A program made the position numbers and the translations under genes. The notes under the pieces were generated by a model. The model made no database searches. It was not told the DNA's origin and saw nothing but the letters and a program-made list of their open reading frames with translations. From NCBI GenBank assembly GCA_003241055.1, contig QFOD01000023.1, forward strand, positions 17,570-81,569: DNA of 64,000 nucleotides, written 5' to 3'. This DNA is from Roseateles depolymerans (GTDB lineage: Bacteria; Pseudomonadota; Gammaproteobacteria; Burkholderiales; Burkholderiaceae_C). Positions 53,301 through 60,192 of this stretch are shown in pieces; within the stretch, counting starts at the first letter, position 1, and every line of letters begins with the position of its first letter.

Positions 53301-53925
53301 TGGCCTTGAAGCCCACCCAGGCGCCCGAGAAGCGGGAGAGCGCCCAGCCGTAGAGGCCGAACTCCAGGTACTCGGCGACGTTGGCCGGGTGGACGAGGGG
53401 CATGCTCCAGGCCTGCAGCGCCTGGTCGCTCTGGTGCGGCGTGCTGCTGGACACGCAGCCGTGGTCGTCCCCGCACACCACCAGCACGCCGCCCTGCGTG
53501 GACGTGCCGTAGACGTTGCCGTGCTTGAGTGCGTCGCCGGAGCGGTCAACACCCGGCCCCTTGCCGTACCACATCGCAAACACGCCATCGACGGTGCGCT
53601 GCGGGTCCAGCGCGACGCGCTGCACACCCAGGCAGGCCGTGGCGGCCAGGTCCTCGTTGATGGCGGGCAGGAACTCGACGTGGGCTGCGTCGAGGAACTT
53701 CTTGGCCTTCCACAGCTGCTGGTCCACCATGCCCAGCGGGCTGCCGCGGTAGCCGGATACGAAGCCGGCCGTGTTCAGCCCGGCGCGTTCGTCCTGTGCC
53801 TTCTGCGCCAGCAGCAGCCGCACGAGGGCCTGCGTGCCGGTCAGGAAGACGGCGCCGCGCTCGGCGGCCAGGTTGTCGCTGAGGCGGTAGTCGCGCAGCG
53901 ACGTGGGGTTGGCGGGGGCGGTCAT
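50380..53925 (-). CDS. Indolepyruvate ferredoxin oxidoreductase, fused alpha-beta type
   Basis: An 1181-residue single-chain enzyme of the 2-oxoacid:ferredoxin oxidoreductase family. The N-terminal part (about 1-500) holds the pyrimidine-binding domain (LTGTQALVRLLL, FVSGYRGSPLGMVDQQLW). The ThDP pyrophosphate site GDGTYYHSGYLAIRQA is near residue 500, with NDAVAMTGGQP. A Cys-rich iron-sulfur segment lies near residue 638 (CEGCGDCGVASNCL, then CNKDFSCVNGFCPSF). The gamma domain starts near 728 (TGVGGTGVVTVGAL). It should decarboxylate aryl-pyruvates to acyl-CoA, feeding Phe, Tyr or Trp degradation. The ATG at 53923-53925 has GGAGA eight bases upstream. It is divergent from the AsnC-type regulator. 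Confidence 0.92.
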   Translation of the reverse strand: MTAPANPTSLRDYRLSDNLAAERGAVFLTGTQALVRLLLAQKAQDERAGLNTAGFVSGYRGSPLGMVDQQLWKAKKFLDAAHVEFLPAINEDLAATACLGVQRVALDPQRTVDGVFAMWYGKGPGVDRSGDALKHGNVYGTSTQGGVLVVCGDDHGCVSSSTPHQSDQALQAWSMPLVHPANVAEYLEFGLYGWALSRFSGAWVGFKAISEVVESGMTVDLDAVPLSFDKPVDHAAPTDLHIRSVDLPSLELESRLAHKLDAVKAFARVNSIDKHIVVSPAATLGIVTVGKAHYDFMEVLRRLDLDPNALAAAGVRVYKVGLVFPLEPTRITEFCSNLTDVLVIEEKGPVVERQIKELLYHLPDFQRPRVVGKTDEHGAAVLSALGELRPSRIMNTVADWLARLNPALDRRHLVVDFLTPCLLSNAADGVRRQPYFCSGCPHNTSTKLPEGSRALAGIGCHFMASWMERGTSGLIQMGAEGVDWAAHSRFTKEKHVFQNLGDGTYYHSGYLAIRQAIAARANITYKILYNDAVAMTGGQPVDGQTSVPQIARQVEAEGVKRLVVVSDDIGKYDGHHGLFPAGTSFHDRAEMDTVQRELREIAGVTVLIYDQTCAAEKRRRRKKGEFADPPRRLFINEAVCEGCGDCGVASNCLSVAPVETDWGRKRAIEQSSCNKDFSCVNGFCPSFVSVHDPVLKKKAGAAYTPQDLAREIAAIPAPTPWDWTGPFDMLVTGVGGTGVVTVGALVSMAAHLEGKQASVLDFMGFAQKGGAVLSFVRVAPTLDLLNQVRIDTQQADVLLACDMVVGASPDALGTVKAGRTVILANTHELPTAGFVRNPDASLQAPSLLEKMKFAVGEQGQLATIDAQDIAQRLMGDTLPSNIIMLGACWQRGLVPVSEAALMRAIELNGVAVDANKTAFALGRLAIAAPDAIARLAGEVNVVKFFNFDQLDGPDGLIARRVQFLTDYQDAAYAARYRTLVDRVRAVEAALGQGQRLTQAVARHYAKLLAIKDEYEVARLYTDGRFMAGLRDQFENWSSLSFHLAPPLIARPGADGHAKKVELGSWTFTAFKWLARFKGLRGTALDLFGKTEERRMERQLIADYERLIDEILASLSADKLATAVELARLPEKIRGYGHVKRANVVAVKQQWQALLDRFHGRVADAPAQPVAMPVRVKGVAEL

Positions 53926-53984
53926 CGATGTCTCCGGCGGCGCGGGCGCTGGGCGCCTCTGGGTGGGAGAGGGATTCTTTCGCC

Positions 53985-54009
53985 TTGAGGCGGAAAAAAC
54001 TCGCCTCAA
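53985..54009. promoter_or_regulatory. Perfect dyad between the oxidoreductase and AsnC-type genes
   Basis: TTGAGGCG (53985-53992) and CGCCTCAA (54002-54009) flank the AT-rich core GAAAAAACT. In a divergent regulator/target gap this is a likely binding site of the Lrp/AsnC regulator or part of the oxidoreductase promoter. Confidence 0.5.
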
Positions 54010-54031
54010 TCTCGATGTTCCTGGGGCGCCG

Positions 54032-54048
54032 TGAGTGAATTCAACTCA
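54032..54048. promoter_or_regulatory. Imperfect palindrome just upstream of the AsnC-type gene
   Basis: TGAGTGAATTCAACTCA is symmetric except for one mismatched pair. It lies 14 bases before the ATG, where autoregulation by an Lrp-type protein would act. It resembles the AT-centred 15-base Lrp consensus. Confidence 0.45.
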
Positions 54049-54061
54049 ATAAACTGCATCC

Positions 54062-54532
54062 ATGGAAATAGATCAACTCGATCGGGCCAGCCGGGCGATC
54101 CTGGAGGCACTGCAGGCCGACGCGCGCCTGTCCACGCAGGCGCTGGCCGAGCAGGTGGGGCTGTCGGCCACGCCGGTCTGGCGGCGGGTGCGCGAGCTCG
54201 AGGAGCGGGGCGTGATCCGGGGCCAGGTCGTGCTGGCGGACCGCGAGAAGCTGGGCCTGTCCGTGCTGGTGCTGGCCAACGTGAGCCTGGTGCGCCACAG
54301 CGAGGGGGCGGTGGAGCAGTTCGAGCGCCTGGTGGCGGGCACCCGCGAGATCATCGAGTGCCATGCGATCACCGGCGAGGCGGACTATGTGATCAAGGTG
54401 GTGGCCGCGGACATGAAGGCCTACGACCAGTTCCTTCAGCAGCGCATCTTCAAGCTGCCGGGCGTGGCCAGCGTGCGCAGCAACGTGGTGCTGCGCGAGG
54501 TGAAGTACGAGACGGCACTGCCGGTGGGCTGA
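54062..54532 (+). CDS. Lrp/AsnC-family transcriptional regulator
   Basis: A 156-residue regulator. The N-terminal winged helix-turn-helix covers about 5-60 (LDRASRAILEALQADARLST, LAEQVGLSATPVWRRVREL). The RAM ligand-binding domain covers about 70-150 (ECHAITGEADYVIKVVAADM, FLQQRIFKLPGVASVRSNVV). It should sense an amino acid, and its divergent position suggests control of the indolepyruvate oxidoreductase in response to aromatic amino acids. The start at MEIDQLDR matches the family's usual N-terminus. Confidence 0.92.
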   Translation: MEIDQLDRASRAILEALQADARLSTQALAEQVGLSATPVWRRVRELEERGVIRGQVVLADREKLGLSVLVLANVSLVRHSEGAVEQFERLVAGTREIIECHAITGEADYVIKVVAADMKAYDQFLQQRIFKLPGVASVRSNVVLREVKYETALPVG

Positions 54533-54565
54533 TGTCCAGCGGACGGCGGCCTGCCGCCGCCGGGC

Positions 54566-55129
54566 TCAGGCGTCCTCGACCGTTACCTGCGGCCAGCGCT
54601 GGGTGTAGCGCTTGCTGGCCACGCGCTCACGGTAGGTGGCCAGGCTCACGCGCGCCGGGTTGCGGCGCACCCGCATCGCGAACAGGTCGTCCAGACCGAA
54701 GGGGGCGATGAGGGTCAGCGAGTCGTCGGCCTCCAGGCGCAGCCCGATGGCCGTGGCGTACTCGGGCCAGGAGGCCACCGCCTGCTCCAGCGAGGTCAGC
54801 GGTGCCACGGCGTGGCCGAAGTGCTGCTCGAACCAGCGGTGCACATGGGCCTGGTTGGTGAGCTCCCAGGGCAGCTCGGGATGTCGCCGTGCCAGGTCTT
54901 GCTGGTGGCATGCCTCGATGCCCGGCGCCTCGCGGGCATCGAAGTAGGCCAGGTCCACATCGGGCAGCGCCGATGCGGTGGTGTAGCCGTGCAGGTGGTC
55001 CCACACGAGGTTGCGCACCGCGCCGGCTCCGAGGCACCAGTCCGGGAGCCGCTGGCTGCGCGCCGCGCACAGCGCCGTCATGAACCAGGGCGTGGCCTGT
55101 GCGATGCGGCGCAGCGCGTCCGCGCTCAC
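54566..55129 (-). CDS. DUF925-type nucleotidyltransferase-like protein
   Basis: A 187-residue protein of the nucleotidyltransferase-like DUF925 family: LGAGAVRNLVWDHLHGY followed by PDVDLAYFDA, the usual DxD-like nucleotidyltransferase acid pair, and WELTNQAHVHRWF. The family's reaction is unknown. The start is GTG at 55127-55129, overlapping the stop of the ccsA gene (GTGA), so translation is coupled. An upstream ATG at 55216 would run through the ccsA coding region and is rejected. Confidence 0.8.
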   Translation of the reverse strand: MSADALRRIAQATPWFMTALCAARSQRLPDWCLGAGAVRNLVWDHLHGYTTASALPDVDLAYFDAREAPGIEACHQQDLARRHPELPWELTNQAHVHRWFEQHFGHAVAPLTSLEQAVASWPEYATAIGLRLEADDSLTLIAPFGLDDLFAMRVRRNPARVSLATYRERVASKRYTQRWPQVTVEDA

Positions 55130-56475
55130 AAGGTGCCGTAGCTGTGCAGGCCGGACAGGAACATGTTGACGCCCAGGAAGGCGAAGGTGGTCACCAGGAG
55201 GCCCACCAGGGCCCACCAGGCGGCCACGGCGCCGCGCAGGCCCTTCATCAGCCGCATGTGCAGCCAGGCCGCGTAGTTCAGCCAGACGATCAGCGCCCAG
55301 GTTTCCTTGGGGTCCCAGCTCCAGTAGCCGCCCCAGGCCTCGGCGGCCCAGAAGGCGCCCAGGATGGTGGCGATGGTGAAGAACGCGAAGCCCAGCGCGA
55401 TGGCCTTGTACATGAGGTCATCCAGCTGCACCAGTTCCGGCAGGCGGGCGGTCAGGCGGGCACGCAGCGCGACGGTCAGGGCCAGGAAGACGGCCACGCC
55501 GGTGATCTTGGCGGCCCAGCCGTCCAGCCCCTTGAGTGTTTCTGCATCCAGCGAGGCGCCCAGGCGCACCGCCAGGATCAGCAGCACGATGGCCAAGGGC
55601 ATCGCGACCAGGCCTGTCCACAGCGAGCGGGCCTGCGCGGTCTTGAGCAGGTAGGCCAGCGCCACCATGGCGGCGAGCGAGAAGCTGCCGTAGCCGACGA
55701 AGTTGGCCGGCACGTGGATCTTCATCCACCAGCTCTGCAGCGCCGGCACCAGCGGCTGGATCTCCTGCGCCTCGCGGGCCACCGTGTACCAGAGCAGGAA
55801 GCCGACGGCTGCGCTGACCACCAGCATCACGTAGGCGCCCAGCGAGCGGGTCGCGAAGCGCTGTTCGTAGTAGAGGTGGAACAGCGCCGTCATCCAGCTG
55901 AACAGCACGAAGACCTCGTAGAGGTTGCTGACGGGAATGTGGCCGATGTCCGGCCCGATCTGGTGGCTCTCGTACCAGCGCACCATCGTGCCCACCAGGG
56001 CCATGAAGACGCCGGCCCAGGCCAGCTTGGAGCCCACCACCTCGGCCACGCTGTGGCGGCCGCCGCGGGTCAGGAAGCCACCCCAGTAGAACAGCGTGCT
56101 CATGAAGAACAGCAGGCTCATCCACAGGATGGCGCTCTGGCTGGAGAGCAGGTACTTCAGCAGGAAGACCTGGTCGGCCGCCGCGAGGTCGGCACCGAAG
56201 CTGTCGGTATGGCGTGCGTACAGCGCAATGGCGGCCAGGCTGGTGGCACCGACGGCCAGCGTCAGCGTGCGCAGCGGCGCCCAGAACCAGCCCAGCGCGA
56301 TCAGCGCGGGCATGGCGGCGGCCAGGATGCCTTTTTCGTAGCCGTCCATCGACAGGTGGTAGCGGCTGAACGCGTAGCCCGCGCCCAGCAGCACCAGGGC
56401 GGCGAAGGCCCAGTCCAGCGGGCTGCGCTGGGCGAGCGGGTGGCGGCGCGGCAGCGAGTAGGTGGTGGTGTTCAT
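55126..56475 (-). CDS. ccsB: Cytochrome c biogenesis protein CcsA/CcsB-type (System II haem handling)
   Basis: A 449-residue multi-pass inner-membrane protein. The diagnostic WWD-type motif WGGYWSWDPKETWALIVW is at about residues 380-397 and binds haem. Conserved His residues lie in flanking segments (VRWYESHQIGPDIGHIPVSN and LHMRLMKGLRG). With ResB it forms the System II synthase that exports haem and attaches it to CxxCH motifs. The ATG overlaps the resB stop (four bases). Gene naming varies (ccsA, ccsB, resC); the function is the same. Confidence 0.92.
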   Translation of the reverse strand: MNTTTYSLPRRHPLAQRSPLDWAFAALVLLGAGYAFSRYHLSMDGYEKGILAAAMPALIALGWFWAPLRTLTLAVGATSLAAIALYARHTDSFGADLAAADQVFLLKYLLSSQSAILWMSLLFFMSTLFYWGGFLTRGGRHSVAEVVGSKLAWAGVFMALVGTMVRWYESHQIGPDIGHIPVSNLYEVFVLFSWMTALFHLYYEQRFATRSLGAYVMLVVSAAVGFLLWYTVAREAQEIQPLVPALQSWWMKIHVPANFVGYGSFSLAAMVALAYLLKTAQARSLWTGLVAMPLAIVLLILAVRLGASLDAETLKGLDGWAAKITGVAVFLALTVALRARLTARLPELVQLDDLMYKAIALGFAFFTIATILGAFWAAEAWGGYWSWDPKETWALIVWLNYAAWLHMRLMKGLRGAVAAWWALVGLLVTTFAFLGVNMFLSGLHSYGTL

Positions 56476-58544
56476 TGGTCGGCTTTCAGAAGGGCCTGAC
56501 GCAGCTGCGCGAACAGCTGGGCGTTGTCGGGCGACTCACGGGTGCTGGACATGGCCAGGCTCACCTGTGAGTGCCGCGTATCCGAGCCCAGGGTGATCCA
56601 CAGCCACAGGCGGCGTTCCTTGATGTAGAGCATCGCAAAGACGCCGATGATCAGCAGCACGGCGCCCAGATAGACCAGCTTCTGCCCGGGGGCTCGCGTC
56701 ACCTGGAACACGCTGGCCTGCAGCTGGTCGAAGTCCTGCAGCTGGAACAGCGCCGGGGCCGGGTAGTACAGGCTGTCGGACAGCGACAGCACGGCCTGGG
56801 TCATGAAGGCCTGCATCGCCGCGTCGGTGGCAGCGGGTGGCAGGCCGGCGCGGTCGCGGGCGATCTGGTTGAGCTCGTAGAGGCTGCCGTTGAGGATGCG
56901 CAGCAGCACCTCGGACACGCGGGCGCGTTCGGTCTCCGGCACCTCGCGGTCGATGAACTGCGACAGCGCGGGCAGGCCGCCCTTGACCTCGTCGCCCGGC
57001 TTGGCGTGGGCGCCCGAGAACAGCGCCAGCGCGCGCTGGGCCGTGGCCTGCAGCTGCGGGGTCATCTGCGGACGGTCGGGGGGCGTGGCCGATACCGCGT
57101 AGGCGCGGGCCGCGGCGTCGCGCAGCGCGGGGGTGGCCAGCGCACGGCGCAGCCGCAGCCAGCCGTCCAGCGAGTCGTGCTCGTCGACCGGCATGCGCAG
57201 GTAGCGGAAGTTGTCGGAGAGGTTGTCGCGCACGCCGGCCAGGAAGACGCGCTGGCCGTCCAGCTCGACCGGCAGCATGTAGTTGTTGAACTCGCGGGCC
57301 TGGCCGGCCGAGTCGCGCAGCCGGTAGCTGAACGAGGGCCCGACGTTGTGCAGCGACTTGGTCGTCGTGCCCTTGGCGCCGCTGCCGAGGTGGTTCTGCA
57401 GCGTGTCGGTGAGGTCGACCTTGCGGACGTCGGTGCTGCCATTCTTGTCGCCGCCCAGGTTCTCGACGTTGATGACGCGCAGGCCGGCGAATTCCAGCGT
57501 CTGCTCGCCGAAGCCGGTCTTGTCGCCGACGCGGCCCTGCACGGCAAGGCTGTCGTCGCTGGTCAGCGACAGGGCCTTGAGCTTGAGCAGCGAGCCGCCG
57601 TCCTCGAAGCTGCTCTGGTAGATCGCGATGCCGTCGTGGATCACGGGCTCGTTGACCTTGACCACGGCGCTGCGGGTCGCGCCGCCGGCGTGATCACGGA
57701 TCACGATGTCGCTGGCGAAGGACTTGGGCATGCCCGTGGGGTAGTAGTCGACGGTGAACTTCTTGAGCTCCACGTCGAAGGGCAGGTCCTGCAGCACGAC
57801 GCCGCCGGGCAGGGTCAGCACCGCGGTGCCGGCCTGGGCCTTCTCGGGCACGAACAGGTTGCCGCGGAAGCTGGGATTGCCGGTGCCCAGGCGGTGCTCG
57901 GCGCCCACGTCGGCGACGAGGCCGGCGCCGGTGTAGAGGGTCTTGCCCTGGGCCCACATCAGCATGCGGACCATCAGGTCGCCATCGAACAGGCCACCCA
58001 GGCAGATCAGCACGATGGCCGAGTGCGCAGCCAGATAGCCGATCTTGTTGGCCGCGCCGCGTCGTGCAGCGACCATCAGGCCGTGCTCGCGCTTCTGCAC
58101 CTTGGCCTTCCAGCCCAGCGCATTCAGTCGCGGCGCGATCTCGGCCAGCACGGTTTCGGGCAGGCCGGGCAGTTCGGCCGTGGCCTTGTGGTGATGGGCC
58201 TGCAGCGATTGCTCGCGGACGTTTTCCTTGTAGCTTCGCAGGTCCGCCATGATCTTGGGCGTGTTGCGCGCGATGCACAGGCTGGTCGAGATGACCAGGA
58301 AGGCCAGGATGACGAGGAACCACGGAGCACCGTAGACGGTGTAGAGGCCGAACTTGTCAAACAGCTCCGCCCAGAACGGGCCGAACTGGTTCACGTAGTT
58401 GCCCATGGGCTGACGCTGCTGCACGACGGTGCCGATGACCGAAGCGATGCAGATCACGCTGAGCAGCGCGATCGCGAAGCGCATCGAGGCGAACAGGTCC
58501 AGCAGCTCTCGGGCGAGCTTGGAACGGGAGGGCGCGGAAGACAT
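56472..58544 (-). CDS. resB: Cytochrome c biogenesis protein ResB (Ccs1)
   Basis: A 690-residue membrane protein. N-terminal membrane segments (FAIALLSVICIASVIGTVVQ, then APWFLVILAFLVISTSLCIA) are followed by a third near residue 170 (AAHSAIVLICLGGLFDG), a large periplasmic domain (about 200-610), and a last helix (LVYLGAVLLIIGVFAMLYI). It matches ResB/Ccs1, the partner of CcsA in System II. The QRQPMGNYVNQFGPFWAEL segment is typical of the family. It is the first gene of the resB-ccsA-DUF925 run and is followed upstream by the cytochrome c4 gene, a likely substrate. Confidence 0.92.
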   Translation of the reverse strand: MSSAPSRSKLARELLDLFASMRFAIALLSVICIASVIGTVVQQRQPMGNYVNQFGPFWAELFDKFGLYTVYGAPWFLVILAFLVISTSLCIARNTPKIMADLRSYKENVREQSLQAHHHKATAELPGLPETVLAEIAPRLNALGWKAKVQKREHGLMVAARRGAANKIGYLAAHSAIVLICLGGLFDGDLMVRMLMWAQGKTLYTGAGLVADVGAEHRLGTGNPSFRGNLFVPEKAQAGTAVLTLPGGVVLQDLPFDVELKKFTVDYYPTGMPKSFASDIVIRDHAGGATRSAVVKVNEPVIHDGIAIYQSSFEDGGSLLKLKALSLTSDDSLAVQGRVGDKTGFGEQTLEFAGLRVINVENLGGDKNGSTDVRKVDLTDTLQNHLGSGAKGTTTKSLHNVGPSFSYRLRDSAGQAREFNNYMLPVELDGQRVFLAGVRDNLSDNFRYLRMPVDEHDSLDGWLRLRRALATPALRDAAARAYAVSATPPDRPQMTPQLQATAQRALALFSGAHAKPGDEVKGGLPALSQFIDREVPETERARVSEVLLRILNGSLYELNQIARDRAGLPPAATDAAMQAFMTQAVLSLSDSLYYPAPALFQLQDFDQLQASVFQVTRAPGQKLVYLGAVLLIIGVFAMLYIKERRLWLWITLGSDTRHSQVSLAMSSTRESPDNAQLFAQLRQALLKADQ

Positions 58545-58709
58545 CAGGGAGGGAAGGTTAGGGCCGCTGGTGGATGCGTCGGGGGATGATGTTCAGGCCG
58601 CGTGAAAGTCCGCACGTTTCGTGACCAAGTTGTGCGTAACGGGGTGTAGCTGTGGGCTGCACGTGGGGCACTAGCCTAATGCTTGGCGCGGCCTGTCCCG
58701 AAAGCCATA

Positions 58710-58738
58710 AAAAAAGGCCGGTGTCGGACACCGGCCTT
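58710..58738 (-). terminator. Intrinsic terminator of the cytochrome c4 gene
   Basis: AAGGCCGGTGTC (58714-58725) and GACACCGGCCTT (58727-58738) form a perfect stem. Read on the minus strand it is followed by a run of seven T residues. It lies 26 bases after the c4 stop and separates that gene from resB. Confidence 0.92.
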
Positions 58739-58763
58739 GGCAGCTCCAGGCTGAGCGAGGCGC

Positions 58764-59381
58764 TCAGCGCAGGCCGGCGATGTAGTCGGACACCGCCTTG
58801 ATTTCCAGGTCGTTCATCTTGGCGGCCACGGCCACCATCTGCGGGCCGTTGCCGCGCTGGCCGGCGCGGAAGGCCAGCATCTGCGCCTCGATGTAGTCGC
58901 CGTGCTGGCCGCCGACGCGCGGGTACTGCGAGGGGATGCCGGCGCCGGTCGGGCCGTGGCAGGCTGCGCAGGCGGGGATGCTGCGGTCGGCAATGCCGCC
59001 GCGGTAGATCTTCTCGCCCAGGGCGACCGTGTCCTTGTTCTTCGCGAAGCCCGGCTTGGCCGACTTGCTGGCGTAGAAGGCCGCGACATTGCGCATGTCG
59101 TCCTCGGACAGCGGAGCGGCCATGCCGCTCATGATCGCGTTCTTGCGCTTGCCGTCCTTGAAGTCGGCCAGCTGCTTGGCGAGGTATTCGGCATGCTGCC
59201 CCTGCAGGATGGGGTTGGCGGGGCTGCCGCGCGAGCCGTCTGCCGTGTGGCAGGCGGCGCAGACCTGGGATGAGATGGTGCTGCCTTTGGCCACGTCGGG
59301 CTTGGCCGGCGCAGCCGGCGGGTTGGCGTGAACCGTCGCAGCCATCAGGCTGGACAGAAAGAGGGCGGCAATCTTCTTCAT
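58764..59381 (-). CDS. Dihaem cytochrome c4
   Basis: A 205-residue periplasmic protein with a signal peptide (KKIAALFLSSLMAATVHA) and two haem sites, CAACH at residues 41-45 and at 138-142. Each is in a class I cytochrome c domain with Met ligands in YxxxMxxxL-like regions (NAIMSGMAAPLSEDDM and GPQMVAVAAKMND). Cytochrome c4 passes electrons to terminal oxidases. The start ATG at 59379-59381 is fixed by the signal peptide. It is divergent from engB and upstream of resB, the usual betaproteobacterial order. Its haem would be attached by ResB/CcsA next door. Confidence 0.92.
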   Translation of the reverse strand: MKKIAALFLSSLMAATVHANPPAAPAKPDVAKGSTISSQVCAACHTADGSRGSPANPILQGQHAEYLAKQLADFKDGKRKNAIMSGMAAPLSEDDMRNVAAFYASKSAKPGFAKNKDTVALGEKIYRGGIADRSIPACAACHGPTGAGIPSQYPRVGGQHGDYIEAQMLAFRAGQRGNGPQMVAVAAKMNDLEIKAVSDYIAGLR

Positions 59382-59439
59382 GTAGGGTGCTCTAGTCGGT
59401 GAGAAGCCAAGGCACAACCCGCAAATCTTACAATGCGCC

Positions 59440-60177
59440 ATGCCTGCGTCCGACACTGACCTGAACCCGACCGCCCAAGAGGCGCAAGCCGTGACCGACA
59501 AGCAGGCGCTCGCCTGGACGCATACGGCGCGTTTCCTGACCACCGCGAGCCAGCTCGTCCACCTGCCGGCCACCGAACTGCCCGAGATTGCCTTCGTCGG
59601 GCGCTCCAACGCCGGCAAGTCCACGGCCATCAACACGCTGGCGCAGCAGAAGCGGCTGGCCTTCGCCTCCAAGACACCGGGCCGCACCCAGCACATCAAC
59701 CTGTTCGAGCTGGGCCCCAAGGACGCGGCCGACACGCTGTTTGCCGACCTGCCGGGTTATGGCTACGCCGCGGTGAACCGCGAGTCCAAGCTGCGCTGGC
59801 AGAAGGTGATGGCGGACTACCTCGAGATCCGCCGCAGCCTGTCCGGCGTGGTGCTGATGGTGGATTCGCGCCTCGGTCTGACCGATCTCGACAAGCAACT
59901 GCTGGCATTCGTCGCACCGCGTGTGGCCACCGGCGAGGTGCGCCTGCTGGTGCTGCTGACCAAGTCCGACAAGCTCAACCGCAAGGAGGCCGATGCCGCG
60001 CTGCGTGCCACCGGCGAGTTCCTGGGTGGCATGACGACCGAGCAGTCCGATGTCGCGGTGACGCTGTTCTCCGCGCTGAAGAAGGTCGGCGTGGGCGACG
60101 TGGCCCTGGCCCTGCACGGCTGGGCGCATGCGCCGCATGCGCCGGTGGGTGCCGACAGCAGCCCGGCCGCGGACTGA
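59440..60177 (+). CDS. engB: Ribosome biogenesis GTPase EngB (YihA/YsxC)
   Basis: A 245-residue TRAFAC GTPase. The P-loop GRSNAGKST begins at residue 54, switch I threonine is in KTPGRTQHINLF, G3 is DLPGYGYA, G4 is TKSDKL and the G5 region is SALKK. EngB helps assemble the large ribosomal subunit and is usually essential. The N-terminal 25 residues are longer than in E. coli, and a later GTG (in VTDKQALAW) is a possible alternative start. The C-terminal extension (PHAPVGADSSPAAD) is disordered. It is divergent from the c4 gene across 58 bases. Confidence 0.93.
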   Translation: MPASDTDLNPTAQEAQAVTDKQALAWTHTARFLTTASQLVHLPATELPEIAFVGRSNAGKSTAINTLAQQKRLAFASKTPGRTQHINLFELGPKDAADTLFADLPGYGYAAVNRESKLRWQKVMADYLEIRRSLSGVVLMVDSRLGLTDLDKQLLAFVAPRVATGEVRLLVLLTKSDKLNRKEADAALRATGEFLGGMTTEQSDVAVTLFSALKKVGVGDVALALHGWAHAPHAPVGADSSPAAD

Positions 60178-60192
60178 GGCCCTGGCGGCGGC

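Noticed and set aside
50758..53988. Plus-strand frame of 1076 codons opposite the indolepyruvate oxidoreductase
   Set aside because: Shadow frame: His/Arg/Gly/Gln rich, no family motif, and the minus strand has a clear enzyme.
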